A DNA stretch of 64,000 nt from Qingrenia yutianensis (GCF_014385105.1 NZ_JACRTE010000002.1:186001-250000); one strand, 5' to 3'. Positions 1 through 7,897 are shown, counted from the first letter of the stretch. The notes: generated by a model from the sequence alone, not told the origin. Translations and numbers: made by a program.

Positions 1-983
1 ATGCACGGGAAAATGTAAAACGCGCCCTGCGGATTGAAACAGGTAAGACCGAGCTTGTTAAAGCCGTCTACAATAACCTTTCTGCGGTAGTTGTATTCGT
101 GCGCCATTGTTTCTATTGACTTGTCGCCGTTTTTGAGCGCCTCAATCGCCGCAAACTGGCTTGTCGTCGGCGCGCACATAATGGCATACTGATGCACTTT
201 TGTCATAATTTTTATAATTTTTTCGTTTCCGCAGGCATATCCCAAGCGCCAGCCGGTCATAGCATAAGCCTTTGAAAAACCGTTTATGACAATACATCTG
301 TCTTTCATACCGTCAAGCGACGCAATGGAGGTGTGATGTCCCTCGTATGTAAGCTCGGCGTAAATTTCGTCCGAAATAACCATAATATTATGCTCTTTTA
401 TAACGGGAACGATTTTTTCCAAATCTTCTTTTGTCATAATAGCACCGGTGGGATTGTTCGGATACGACAAAATAAGAATTTTCGTTTTGTCGGTTATATG
501 CGACAAAATGTCATCTTTTGTAAGCTTAAATCCATTTTCCGCCTTTGTTGCGATAGGCACTGCAACACCGCCTGCCATTTCGGCACACGGCTTGTAGCAA
601 ACAAACGACGGCTCGGGAATAAGCACCTCATCACCGCGGTTTATAAGCGAACGAAGCGCAATATCAACAGCCTCGCTGCCGCCGACGGTAACGAGCACCT
701 CGCTTTGTGTATAGTCAAGTTTAAATCTTCTTTTTAAATAAAGGCAAATTTCCTCGCGGAGTTCTTTTAAGCCCGCATTTGCGGTGTAGTGGGTTTTGCC
801 CCTTTCAAGCGCATAAATACCTGCGTCTCGGATATGCCACGGTGTCATAAAATCAGGTTCGCCCACGCCGAGAGAAATCGCGCCCTCCATATTGTTTGCC
901 GCGTCGAAAAACTTTCGTATGCCCGACGGAGGCATTTTTGCTATATGTTCATTCAAAAAATCTTCGGGATTAAAATTTGTCAC
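1..983 (-). CDS. Class I/II PLP-dependent aminotransferase (aspartate/aromatic type), 3' end cut by window
   Basis: Translating the minus strand from a GTG at 983 gives an open frame to the window edge (about 327 residues seen; the family is near 390). It shows the usual class I landmarks: GVGEPDF near residue 39, a SYPNNPTG motif, SDEIYAEL, and the PLP-lysine segment NGFSKAYAMTGWRLGY. The enzyme would move amino groups between aspartate or an aromatic amino acid and 2-oxoglutarate in the cytoplasm; the exact substrate cannot be read from sequence. The start codon overlaps the stop of the upstream Lrp gene (GTGA, 980-983), so the two are translationally coupled. Pairing with an Lrp regulator suggests amino-acid-responsive control. 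The last residues read GAFYIFPC before the edge. Confidence 0.9.
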   Translation of the reverse strand, partial: MTNFNPEDFLNEHIAKMPPSGIRKFFDAANNMEGAISLGVGEPDFMTPWHIRDAGIYALERGKTHYTANAGLKELREEICLYLKRRFKLDYTQSEVLVTVGGSEAVDIALRSLINRGDEVLIPEPSFVCYKPCAEMAGGVAVPIATKAENGFKLTKDDILSHITDKTKILILSYPNNPTGAIMTKEDLEKIVPVIKEHNIMVISDEIYAELTYEGHHTSIASLDGMKDRCIVINGFSKAYAMTGWRLGYACGNEKIIKIMTKVHQYAIMCAPTTSQFAAIEALKNGDKSIETMAHEYNYRRKVIVDGFNKLGLTCFNPQGAFYIFPC

Positions 984-1459
984 AGCGTAATCACCTGCCT
1001 GTCATCTTCTATTTTATCGTCAAAAATAATGTTTTCAACCTTGTATTTTTTAAGCACAAAATGCGTAGCGGTGCTGACAATGCACTCCATGGGCGCAAGC
1101 TTTCTGTGAACAAAGCGCGCAACCTCGTTCATTGTTTTGCCCTCAATTATAACCGTCAAATCGTATGCGCCGGCAATAAGAAACACGGTTTTAACTTCGG
1201 GATACTGATAAATTCGCTCAGCTATTTTGTCAAATCCCAAACCTCTCTGCGGTGTAACCTTAAGCTCGATAAGCGCGGTTACAATCGGTTTGTCGGTTTT
1301 TTCCCAGTTTATAACGCTTTTGTTTTTGAGGATAATTCCTCTCTTTTTAAAATCTTCTATGGCGGCGACAACGTCCTCTTCTTTCATATCAAGCATAAGC
1401 GCAATCTGCGCAGGACTTGTGTTGCAGTCGTTTTCCAAAATTTCAAGAATTCTTTCCAT
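980..1459 (-). CDS. Lrp/AsnC family transcriptional regulator
   Basis: 159 residues, typical family length. Residues 1-60 form a winged helix-turn-helix (NTSPAQIALMLDMKEEDVV region) and residues 65-150 the RAM/AsnC ligand-binding domain, with GAYDLTVIIEG matching the effector-binding core. Members are dimers or octamers that sense amino acids and control their metabolism. The gene lies between a VanZ gene (17 bp overlap at its 5' end) and an aminotransferase (4 bp overlap at its 3' end), so the three form one tight operon. The likely job is local control of the aminotransferase, which is inference from context. Confidence 0.9.
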   Translation of the reverse strand: MERILEILENDCNTSPAQIALMLDMKEEDVVAAIEDFKKRGIILKNKSVINWEKTDKPIVTALIELKVTPQRGLGFDKIAERIYQYPEVKTVFLIAGAYDLTVIIEGKTMNEVARFVHRKLAPMECIVSTATHFVLKKYKVENIIFDDKIEDDRQVITL

Positions 1460-1952
1460 AGTTCATACCCCCAAAAAATTTATCGAAAATTTTATCTTTT
1501 ATCAAATATGTTAAAAATATTCCTATATCGGCGCCGGCAAAATCAAGCAAAACGTCGCGCGCCGTTGCTGTCCGTCCGCCCGAAAAATACTGATGTATCT
1601 CGTCGCTCGACGCATAAATTAAGCATATTGCAAGCGCGATTGCAATGCACAGCGCGTCGTTTTTTCCGAATGTCGAAAATATTGCAATGTATGCAAAAAT
1701 TCCCATTAAAAGATATATCGAAAAATGCGCGAATTTTCTTACAATTCCGTTTGCGGTAACCTTATCGTCGCCCTTTTCGGCTTCGAGCTTATCAATTTCT
1801 TCAATGCTTTTGCCCGTAACAACGCTTGTAACCTTTTTGCTCACGTCGTCCGACTTTTCGCCCTCCTGCGCGGAAAATCCGAACGCGGTGAACATCAGGA
1901 CTCCAAGACAGATGTATGCAAAAACACATATTACATATCGCCAAAATTTCAT
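1443..1952 (-). CDS. VanZ family membrane protein
   Basis: 169 residues from the ATG at 1952, chosen because GGAAG lies 7 bases upstream; a TTG 18 bases further up has no ribosome site. An N-terminal helix (residues 4-24) is followed by a polar loop rich in E, K and D, then three more hydrophobic helices. RKFAHFSIYLLMG and the SSDEIHQYFSGGRTATARD stretch are the VanZ-domain signatures. VanZ proteins are small membrane proteins linked to low-level teicoplanin resistance in one transposon, but most chromosomal members have no known role. Its 3' end overlaps the Lrp gene by 17 bp. Confidence 0.85.
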   Translation of the reverse strand: MKFWRYVICVFAYICLGVLMFTAFGFSAQEGEKSDDVSKKVTSVVTGKSIEEIDKLEAEKGDDKVTANGIVRKFAHFSIYLLMGIFAYIAIFSTFGKNDALCIAIALAICLIYASSDEIHQYFSGGRTATARDVLLDFAGADIGIFLTYLIKDKIFDKFFGGMNYGKNS

Positions 1953-2038
1953 TGTTTTACTTCCAATCAATTAAAATCCATATTATTCAAATTATCTCAC
2001 AAATAACGGTGTTTGTCAATAAAAACAACAAAAATACG

Positions 2039-2073
2039 CAAAAAAGCCTCTCCCTTTCGGGAAAGACTTTTTT
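2039..2073. terminator. Probable intrinsic terminator
   Basis: A stem of about 15 positions (two C-A mismatches) with a TTTC loop, flanked by A6 on the left and T6 on the right, so it could act in either direction. It lies downstream of the alcohol dehydrogenase fragment on the minus strand. It is weaker than the other terminators of the window because of the mismatches. Confidence 0.5.
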
Positions 2074-2129
2074 GAAGGGTAGTATTTATATAACAAACAT
2101 TCGGAAATTTTCATATTTTACACTATAAA

Positions 2130-2167
2130 TTTACATTATAAGCGACTTTTTACATTATAAGCGACTT
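2130..2167. repeat. 19-bp perfect tandem direct repeat
   Basis: The 19-base unit beginning TTTACATTATAAGCGACTT occurs at 2130-2148 and again, directly adjacent, at 2149-2167. The second copy holds the last codons and stop of the alcohol dehydrogenase fragment, and the first copy repeats them just past the stop. It looks like a local slippage duplication and does not alter the protein's end. Confidence 0.9.
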
Positions 2168-2587
2168 ATAAATTTTTTCCGCGTCATCTTTGCTTACGTT
2201 CTTACGCGTATTCTGCGGACTTCCGCTTGCAAGCGCGTCTGCAGTCATTTTCGGAATTGCCTTTTCAAATTCAGCCGCGTCTATGCCGTATTCCGAAATT
2301 GTCGGAACATTGCACTCCTTGCAGAGCGCGCCGAGCGCAAACACAAATTTTTCGGCGGCGCAAAGCGGCGAGTCGCCCTTTTCGGCAACGCCTACCGCAA
2401 ACGCAAGGTCGGCAAACCTTTCGAGTGCGCCGTCATAGGCAAACTTCATACACTTTTCAAGAAGCATTGCATTTGAAAGCCCGTGAGGAACGTGGAAAAG
2501 TGCGCCTATCGGACGGCTCATTCCGTGAACGACCGTAACCGACGAGTTGTTTATGCAAATGCCTGCCTCAAGCGCCGCGGCAGACAA
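2150..2587 (-). pseudogene. Iron-containing alcohol dehydrogenase, N-terminally truncated remnant
   Basis: 145 residues matching only the C-terminal 40 percent or so of a Fe-dependent alcohol dehydrogenase (normally about 380 residues). HGMSRPIGALFHVPHG is the conserved metal-binding histidine segment, and the C-terminus (SGSPQNTRKN then KDDAEKIYKSL) is family-typical and complete. The NAD(P)-binding N-terminal half is absent. The reading frame stays open upstream to a stop at 2633-2635, and homology fades at about codon KDALS (near 2600), exactly where a 17-bp inverted repeat starts. The only start candidate is a TTG at 2587 without a ribosome site. I read it as a broken gene, not a working short enzyme. 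Confidence 0.8.
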
Positions 2588-2618
2588 GGCGTCTTTTGTT
2601 AGACGTCCTTGTCTGCCG
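2578..2618. repeat. 17-bp inverted repeat at the alcohol dehydrogenase breakpoint
   Basis: The left arm 2578-2594 and right arm 2601-2618 are complementary over 17 bp with one bulged base and a 6-base spacer. The left arm is ADH coding sequence (codons for KDALSA), so the right arm looks like an inverted copy of it. On the plus strand the right arm is followed by TGTTCGTTTTT, so the RNA hairpin could also act as a terminator in that direction. Confidence 0.85.
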
Positions 2619-2642
2619 TGTTCGTTTTTAAATTATGTGCCT

Positions 2643-2671
2643 ATGATACATCATAGGTTTTGCAATGTCAA
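2643..2671 (-). promoter_or_regulatory. Sigma-A promoter with overlapping 18-bp palindromic operator
   Basis: Read on the minus strand: TTGACA (2671-2666), 17-base spacer, TATCAT (2648-2643). The palindrome CCTATGAT-AC-ATCATAGG at 2640-2657 covers the -10 box, a typical repressor position. The transcript would enter the inverted repeat and then the dehydrogenase fragment. It may be the promoter of a gene lost when the dehydrogenase was truncated. Confidence 0.6.
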
Positions 2672-2775
2672 CACATTTTTTTAAATTTGTTGCCTTAACA
2701 CAAAAATAAACCGTTAAAAATATGCTAAAGCACAATTTCGCGCGGATTTAACAACTTTAAAAATCATACTTTGGC

Positions 2776-2931
2776 ATGACGACAAAGCGGAAAGTATCCA
2801 AAGGAAACGACGTTGCACCGATAATCGCAAATGACCGCACAATGCTCCCTGCACGCTTTATTGCCGAAAATCTCGGCGCAGACGTTGAATGGATTGAGGC
2901 GGAACAAAAGGTTGTTATGACAAAACCCTGA
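2776..2931 (+). pseudogene. Copper amine oxidase-like N-terminal (stalk) domain remnant, 51 codons
   Basis: The plus strand encodes a 51-residue open frame ending at TGA 2929-2931. Residues 19-50 carry ANDRTMLPARFIAENLGAD, then VEWIEAEQKVVMTK, an unmistakable copy of the repeat found in 'copper amine oxidase N-terminal domain' proteins (Pfam PF07833 type) of Clostridia cell surfaces. There is no signal peptide and no convincing ribosome site, and the frame is closed by a stop at 2758-2760. It is best read as the tail of a lost secreted protein. A complete relative lies at 39981-40715. Confidence 0.7.
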
Positions 2932-3008
2932 AATATCGGCAATCACGGTGTATAACGTCTTTTATGCGGTAAATTTATCCAAAATTATGCCAAAATAGTT
3001 TATAACTA

Positions 3009-3037
3009 TTGAAAAAAGAAAGTTGATGTGATATAAT
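3009..3037 (+). promoter_or_regulatory. Sigma-A promoter of ychF, flanked by an inverted repeat
   Basis: TTGAAA (3009-3014), 17-base spacer, TATAAT (3032-3037), preceded by TGA, giving an extended -10. The 9-bp arms AAAGTTGAT (3019-3027) and ATCAACTTT (3050-3058) enclose the -10 and start point and could be an operator. The predicted transcript starts near 3044. Confidence 0.75.
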
Positions 3038-3089
3038 TGCTTGTATTGTATCAACTTTTCTTATTGAAAAATAATTAACGTATGATAGT

Positions 3090-3128
3090 CATCAGATGAT
3101 TGATCCTCTGATGCCTAGCCGAAAGCTA
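3090..3128 (+). other. Two small hairpins in the ychF 5' leader
   Basis: CATCAGA (3090-3096) pairs with TCTGATG (3107-3113), and TAGC (3116-3119) with GCTA (3125-3128). The second hairpin sits just before the AAGGAG ribosome site. They match no riboswitch class I recognise. They could tune translation, but there is no direct evidence. Confidence 0.35.
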
Positions 3129-3150
3129 AATCAAGGAGATGTAAATAAAT

Positions 3151-4248
3151 ATGAAATTAGGTATAGTGGGACTTCCTAACGTCGGAAAAAGCACACTTTT
3201 CAACGCTATAACAAAGGCAGGCGCGGAATCGGCGAACTATCCGTTCTGCACAATCGAGCCGAACGTCGGCATTGTTGCGGTTCCCGACGAAAGACTGAAC
3301 GTTCTTGCAAAAATGTATAATCCGCAGAAAATCACCCCTGCTACGGTGGAGTTTGTGGACATTGCAGGTCTTGTAAAGGGCGCGAGCAAAGGCGAAGGAC
3401 TGGGCAACAAATTTTTGTCGCATATCCGCGAGGTTGACGCGATTGTACACGTTGTAAGGTGCTTTGACGACACAAACATTGTTCACGTTGACGGCAGTGT
3501 AGACCCGGCGCGCGATGTGGAAACCATAAATTTTGAGCTTATTTTTGCCGACATTGAAATGATTGACAAAAGAATTGACAAAACAAAGAAAAACCTTAAA
3601 TCGGGCGACAAGAAATATCTTGCCGAGCTTGCGGTTTACGAAAAGGTTAAAGAAACTCTCGAGGCAGGACTTCCTGCGCGCAGTATTGATTTTGACGACG
3701 AAGAGGCAAAGTTTATGAAAGACGTTGCGCTTCTTACATCAAAACCCGTTATTTACGCCGCAAACGTATCGGAGGACGATATGGCAAACGGCATTGAAAA
3801 CAATAAATACTACAAAACGCTCTGCGAAATTGCCGAAAAAGAAAAAGCGGAGGTTCTCCCCGTTTCTGCAAGAATTGAGGAGGAAATTTCCGAGCTTGAC
3901 GACGAAGAAAAACAGGCATTTTTGGAGGAACTCGGTTTAAAAGAGTCGGGATTGGACAGACTTATTAAAAAGAGCTATTCGCTTTTGGGACTTATAAGCT
4001 ATCTCACCGCGGGCGAGCCGGAGGTAAGAGCGTGGACGATTACAAAAGGCACAAAAGCGCCCCAGGCGGCAGGAAAAATCCACACCGATTTTGAAAAAGG
4101 CTTCATACGCGCCGAGGTTGTTGCATATAATGATTTGATAGAGTGCGGATCTCACGCGGCGGCGAAGGAAAAGGGTCTTGTAAGGCTTGAGGGCAAGGAT
4201 TACGTTATGAACGACGGCGACATTGTTTTGTTCAGATTTAACGTATAA
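3151..4248 (+). CDS. ychF: Redox-regulated ATPase YchF (Obg-like)
   Basis: 365 residues, the normal family length. The N-terminal P-loop GLPNVGKST (residues 6-14) and DIAGLV switch region mark a translation-factor-class GTPase fold. The usual G4 motif NKxD is replaced by NVSE in YAANVSEDD, the change known to give YchF its ATP preference. A helical coiled-coil insert follows around residues 130-200 and a TGS domain ends the protein. The family binds ribosomes and is linked to oxidative-stress responses. The start is supported by AAGGAG 10 bases upstream. It is monocistronic, with its own promoter at 3009-3037. Confidence 0.97.
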   Translation: MKLGIVGLPNVGKSTLFNAITKAGAESANYPFCTIEPNVGIVAVPDERLNVLAKMYNPQKITPATVEFVDIAGLVKGASKGEGLGNKFLSHIREVDAIVHVVRCFDDTNIVHVDGSVDPARDVETINFELIFADIEMIDKRIDKTKKNLKSGDKKYLAELAVYEKVKETLEAGLPARSIDFDDEEAKFMKDVALLTSKPVIYAANVSEDDMANGIENNKYYKTLCEIAEKEKAEVLPVSARIEEEISELDDEEKQAFLEELGLKESGLDRLIKKSYSLLGLISYLTAGEPEVRAWTITKGTKAPQAAGKIHTDFEKGFIRAEVVAYNDLIECGSHAAAKEKGLVRLEGKDYVMNDGDIVLFRFNV

Positions 4249-4402
4249 TGCCCATAGCACACTTTGCGCACGATTGCTAAAACATAAAATTTAAAGAAAA
4301 ATTTAGAAAATCGAAGAAAACGAGAGGTTTATCGGTATATTTTGTAATTTTGCCAAATAGCAACAACTGGTAAACCTTGATTTTTTTTGCCTTATGGAGT
4401 AA

Positions 4403-4445
4403 TATAATCACAGTTGGTTAAGCACTAAGCATTAAAGAGTGCTAA
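4403..4445 (+). promoter_or_regulatory. groESL promoter region with CIRCE operator
   Basis: TATAAT at 4403-4408 is the likely -10; no good -35 is visible at 17 bases. At 4419-4445, TAAGCACTA, 9 bases, GAGTGCTAA matches the CIRCE inverted repeat (TTAGCACTC-N9-GAGTGCTAA) with two changes in the left arm. CIRCE is the binding site of the heat-shock repressor HrcA, so groESL is heat inducible through HrcA. Confidence 0.9.
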
Positions 4446-4479
4446 ATATAAAATCAAAAATTTTTGGGAGGTAATATAT

Positions 4480-4764
4480 ATGAACATCAAACCGTTAGCA
4501 GACAGAGTTGTTATCAAAATGGTTGAAACCGAGGAAACCACAAAAAGCGGAATTATTTTAACCGGCTCGGCTAAAGAAAAACCGCAGGTTGCAGAGGTTG
4601 TTGCGGTAGGCCCCGGCAAGGTTAAAGACGGCACACTTGTAAAACCCGAAGTTAAAGTCGGCGACAAAGTGCTTACAAACAAATATGCAGGTACGGAAGT
4701 TAAAATGGACGGCGTTGAGTACACAATTCTCGGCGAGGATGACATTTTGGCAATAGTTGAATAA
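4480..4764 (+). CDS. groES: Co-chaperonin GroES (Cpn10)
   Basis: 94 residues, the normal length. It starts with NIKPLADRVVIK and contains the mobile-loop region ETEETTKSGIIL that contacts GroEL. It forms the heptameric lid of the chaperonin chamber in the cytoplasm. GGGAGG lies 7-12 bases before the ATG. groEL follows after 33 bp with its own strong ribosome site, and the pair sits behind the CIRCE element. Confidence 0.98.
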   Translation: MNIKPLADRVVIKMVETEETTKSGIILTGSAKEKPQVAEVVAVGPGKVKDGTLVKPEVKVGDKVLTNKYAGTEVKMDGVEYTILGEDDILAIVE

Positions 4765-4797
4765 TTTAATAATAAATTATAATCGGAGGTAATAATT

Positions 4798-6438
4798 ATG
4801 GCTAAACAGATACAGTACGGCGAAGAAGCAAGACGCTCGCTCGAAGCCGGCGTAAATCAGCTTGCAAATACAGTTAAAATCACACTCGGACCCAAAGGCA
4901 GAAACGTTGTTCTTGACAAGAAATTCGGTTCTCCCCTCATCACAAACGACGGTGTGACAATCGCAAAAGAAATCGAACTTGCAGACCCGTTTGAAAATAT
5001 GGGCGCACAGCTTGTTAAAGAAGTTGCAACAAAAACAAACGACATCGCAGGCGACGGCACAACAACCGCTACTCTTTTGGCACAGGCTCTTATAAGAGAA
5101 GGTCTTAAAAACGTTGCGGCGGGCGCAAATCCGATGATTGTAAGAAAAGGTATTCAGAAGGCCGTTGACGCGGCGGTTGAATATATCGTTGCAAACAGTC
5201 AGAAAGTTTCGGGCAGAGATGACATCGCGCGTGTTGCGTCGGTTTCTTCGGCAGACGAAACAATCGGCAGCCTTATTGCAGACGCTATGGAAAAAGTTAC
5301 AAACGACGGTGTTATCACTGTTGAAGAATCGAAAACAGCGTCTACTTACAGTGAAGTTGTTGAAGGTATGCAGTTTGACAGAGGCTACATTTCGCCTTAT
5401 ATGGTAACGGATACCGACAAAATGGAGGCTGTTCTCGACGACCCGTACATTCTTATCACAGACAAGAAAATTTCAAATATTCAGGAAATTCTCCCCGTTT
5501 TGGAAAAAATTGTTCAGCAGGGCAAAAAGCTCCTTATAATCGCTGAAGACATCGAGGGTGAGGCGCTTGCAACATTGGTTGTTAACAAGCTCCGCGGAAC
5601 ATTCACCTGCATCGCTGTTAAAGCTCCGGGCTTCGGCGACAGAAGAAAAGAAATGCTCCGTGATATTGCAATCCTTACAGGCGGTGAGGTTATTTCGGAC
5701 GAACTCGGCTTTGACCTTAAAGAAACAACTCTTGATATGCTCGGTACCGCTAAACAGGTTAAAATCCAGAAAGAAAACACCATCATTGTAGACGGCGGCG
5801 GAAACAAAGACGACATCAAAGCAAGAGTTTCGCAGATAAGAAGTCAGCTCGAAGAATCTACTTCGGAATTTGACAAAGAAAAACTCCAGGAAAGACTTGC
5901 AAAACTTTCCGGCGGTGTTGCGGTTATCAAAGTAGGTGCGGCAACAGAAACCGAAATGAAAGAATTGAAACTCCGTATTGAGGACGCTTTGGCGGCTACA
6001 AAAGCGGCGGTTGAAGAAGGTATCGTTGCAGGCGGCGGCACAAGCTACATCAATTCTCTTGCAAGCATAGAAAAACTTATCGACACGGTTGACGGCGACG
6101 AAAAAACGGGTGTAAGAATTGTTCTTAAAGCCTTGGAGGAGCCTGTTAAACAGATTGCCGCAAACGCAGGTCTTGAGGGTTCGGTAATTATCGACAAAAT
6201 CAAGAACAGCAAAAAAGGCGTTGGTTTCAACTTCCTCACCGAAGAATATGTTGATATGGTTTCGGCAGGTATTGTTGACCCGACAAAGGTTACAAGAAGC
6301 GCACTTCAGAACGCGGCAAGCGTTGCAAGTATGGTTCTTACAACAGAAAGCCTTGTTGCGGATAAAGAAGACCCCAATGCAAACGCAGCTGCGGCGGCAG
6401 GCGCTGGTATGGGTGCTCCCGGAATGGGAATGTACTAA
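4798..6438 (+). CDS. groEL: Chaperonin GroEL (Cpn60)
   Basis: 546 residues, full length. ATP-binding motif GDGTTTATLLA near residue 86, the apical domain with GYISPYMVTD, and equatorial sequences such as LSGGVAVIKVGA and EEGIVAGGG are all present. The C-terminus ends in a short GMGAPGMGMY tail, the flexible GGM-type tail. It refolds client proteins in an ATP cycle with GroES. GGAGG precedes the start by 8 bases. Confidence 0.99.
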   Translation: MAKQIQYGEEARRSLEAGVNQLANTVKITLGPKGRNVVLDKKFGSPLITNDGVTIAKEIELADPFENMGAQLVKEVATKTNDIAGDGTTTATLLAQALIREGLKNVAAGANPMIVRKGIQKAVDAAVEYIVANSQKVSGRDDIARVASVSSADETIGSLIADAMEKVTNDGVITVEESKTASTYSEVVEGMQFDRGYISPYMVTDTDKMEAVLDDPYILITDKKISNIQEILPVLEKIVQQGKKLLIIAEDIEGEALATLVVNKLRGTFTCIAVKAPGFGDRRKEMLRDIAILTGGEVISDELGFDLKETTLDMLGTAKQVKIQKENTIIVDGGGNKDDIKARVSQIRSQLEESTSEFDKEKLQERLAKLSGGVAVIKVGAATETEMKELKLRIEDALAATKAAVEEGIVAGGGTSYINSLASIEKLIDTVDGDEKTGVRIVLKALEEPVKQIAANAGLEGSVIIDKIKNSKKGVGFNFLTEEYVDMVSAGIVDPTKVTRSALQNAASVASMVLTTESLVADKEDPNANAAAAAGAGMGAPGMGMY

Positions 6439-6468
6439 AATCAAAAACGTACTGAAAACCAAAAATTT

Positions 6469-6505
6469 AACCCCGAAGTTTTTAAAAACTTCGGGGTTGT
6501 TTTTA
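6469..6505. terminator. Strong terminator between groEL and the germination operon
   Basis: A perfect 15-bp inverted repeat (AACCCCGAAGTTTTT at 6469-6483 and its complement at 6484-6498) followed by GTTTTT. It ends groESL; the minus-strand ger operon ends at 6506, so it may serve both. Confidence 0.9.
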
Positions 6506-6667
6506 TCATCTTAAAATCAGCATCACAACAGGCAACGCGATTTCCAAAGCGCACACACCTATCGTCGCCGCGCACGAAAGATAGTGTTTGCTTTTTGCCT
6601 CAACCACCGCGTAGCTTGCGGTGTAAACCGCTGTGAGAATTATCACAAGCGCATAGATTACAACCAT
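6506..6667 (-). CDS. Small two-helix membrane protein, candidate germinant receptor D subunit
   Basis: A 53-residue frame (54 codons with stop TGA at 6508-6506) lies right behind the gerC-type gene on the same strand. It has two hydrophobic helices, about residues 2-20 and 31-52, joined by a polar EAKSKHY loop. Small two-helix 'D subunits' encoded beside Ger receptor operons are known in Bacillus and modulate germination. A weak GGTGAT site sits 8 bases before the ATG. Position, strand, size and topology all fit; there is no diagnostic motif, so the assignment is inference. Confidence 0.6.
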   Translation of the reverse strand: MVVIYALVIILTAVYTASYAVVEAKSKHYLSCAATIGVCALEIALPVVMLILR

Positions 6668-6682
6668 TTTTAAACATCACCA

Positions 6683-7897
6683 TCACTTTTTACTGTCGTT
6701 TATATTATCCTTTAACACACCGAATTTCGCGACGTTCACTTCAACGTTTACGTCAAATTCCGCATTTTTGTATTTTTCCGCCCAGCCGTATTCGTCCCAC
6801 GCTTTCTGCGTCAGAAAATTCCGCTTTGCATAGCGCGAAAAATTTTCGGTGTCGGTTTTTAAAAATGTGCTTGTTTTGGACAAATACGACTTTAAATTTT
6901 TCTTTAAATCCTCCGAAACAAACTTTTCCAAGCCGTCCGAGCCGAGTTTTTCCGATACCTTATCGGGCAGATAAACCGTTTCGCAGTCGAGAAAAAGATT
7001 TATCCCGATTTTCGGATTTTCACCGCATTTCACATTTATTTCGGGCTTTCGAAATTCGGACAGCAACACCGCAAGAATCTCACCGTCCGTTTTTACGGCA
7101 TACGCGGTTTTCTTCGCGGATTTCGTCATCAAAAGATGATAAATATTCTCGTGCAAAGTACCGCCGGCAACCATTTTATCTCCCGAAAAATACGCAATAC
7201 CCGAAATCATAGCCTTGTTTTTTGCCTTAATCGGGAGTTGGTTTATGTCAAAATCGTTTTCGCCGAGCGGATTTTCGTTCTCGCCGGCATCGGATTTTTC
7301 AAGCGCATTTTCGCCCATAACACCCAAAAACGGCAAAACCATAGTTTTATCCGCACCGTTTGACGCATAAAAAAAGTCGGACAAATACGAGCGCACGGAA
7401 TAATTTGTGTTGTCAGTTTCAAAAATTTCTTTGAAATATTTTTCGGGATTTATCTCCAAAACGGGACTTAAATTTTCAAGATAATCTCCGCAGTTTTCGC
7501 TGACGGCTACAATGGTGCCGGGGCGGATTTTCAACTCGCGCACAAACGAATCGGTAAAATTTTTAATTCCGTTTCGCGCAGTGTCTGCCGAAAAAATGAT
7601 AAGCTTTGTATGCGAAAGGTTCATTTTTTTGCTTACGGTATTGTTTATGATGTCGAGTGCCGAATAAAAATCGGTCGCAACCGCCGAAACGTTTGTTATA
7701 CCGTTTGTTCCGCCTTTTGACTCGCCAATTGCATTAACGTTTGCAAGCGAAACGGTAAACTTATATTTTTCGCCGTCCGCCTTGTCAATACCTGCCGCGA
7801 TAACATATGCATAATCGTCAATTTCCTTTCGGTCGGCACAGCCCGAGAGGAGAAGCAAAATCACAGAAAGAAAAATCAAAATCACTTTTTTAAGCAT
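6683..7897 (-). CDS. Spore germination receptor lipoprotein, GerC family (Ger(x)C)
   Basis: 404 residues starting with a lipoprotein signal: hydrophobic residues 4-16, then LLLSGC, lipid-modified at Cys19. DRKEIDDYAYVIAAGIDK is the start of the Ger(x)C N-terminal domain, and the C-terminal GerAC domain covers about residues 220-395. As the C subunit of a germinant receptor it sits on the outer face of the spore inner membrane, working with GerA and GerB. It overlaps the gerB stop by 8 bp. Confidence 0.93.
   Translation of the reverse strand: MLKKVILIFLSVILLLLSGCADRKEIDDYAYVIAAGIDKADGEKYKFTVSLANVNAIGESKGGTNGITNVSAVATDFYSALDIINNTVSKKMNLSHTKLIIFSADTARNGIKNFTDSFVRELKIRPGTIVAVSENCGDYLENLSPVLEINPEKYFKEIFETDNTNYSVRSYLSDFFYASNGADKTMVLPFLGVMGENALEKSDAGENENPLGENDFDINQLPIKAKNKAMISGIAYFSGDKMVAGGTLHENIYHLLMTKSAKKTAYAVKTDGEILAVLLSEFRKPEINVKCGENPKIGINLFLDCETVYLPDKVSEKLGSDGLEKFVSEDLKKNLKSYLSKTSTFLKTDTENFSRYAKRNFLTQKAWDEYGWAEKYKNAEFDVNVEVNVAKFGVLKDNINDSKK

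Noticed and set aside
3061..3150. tRNA or known riboswitch ahead of ychF
   Set aside because: No cloverleaf or known aptamer core could be drawn; only two short hairpins.
4325..4388. Possible terminator between ychF and groES (AGGTTTA ... TAAACCT followed by a T run)
   Set aside because: The arms are only 7 bp with a 39-base loop; not convincing as an intrinsic terminator.
5473..6462. 329-codon frame antisense to groEL
   Set aside because: Same reason: a shadow of groEL codon usage, without ribosome site or homology.
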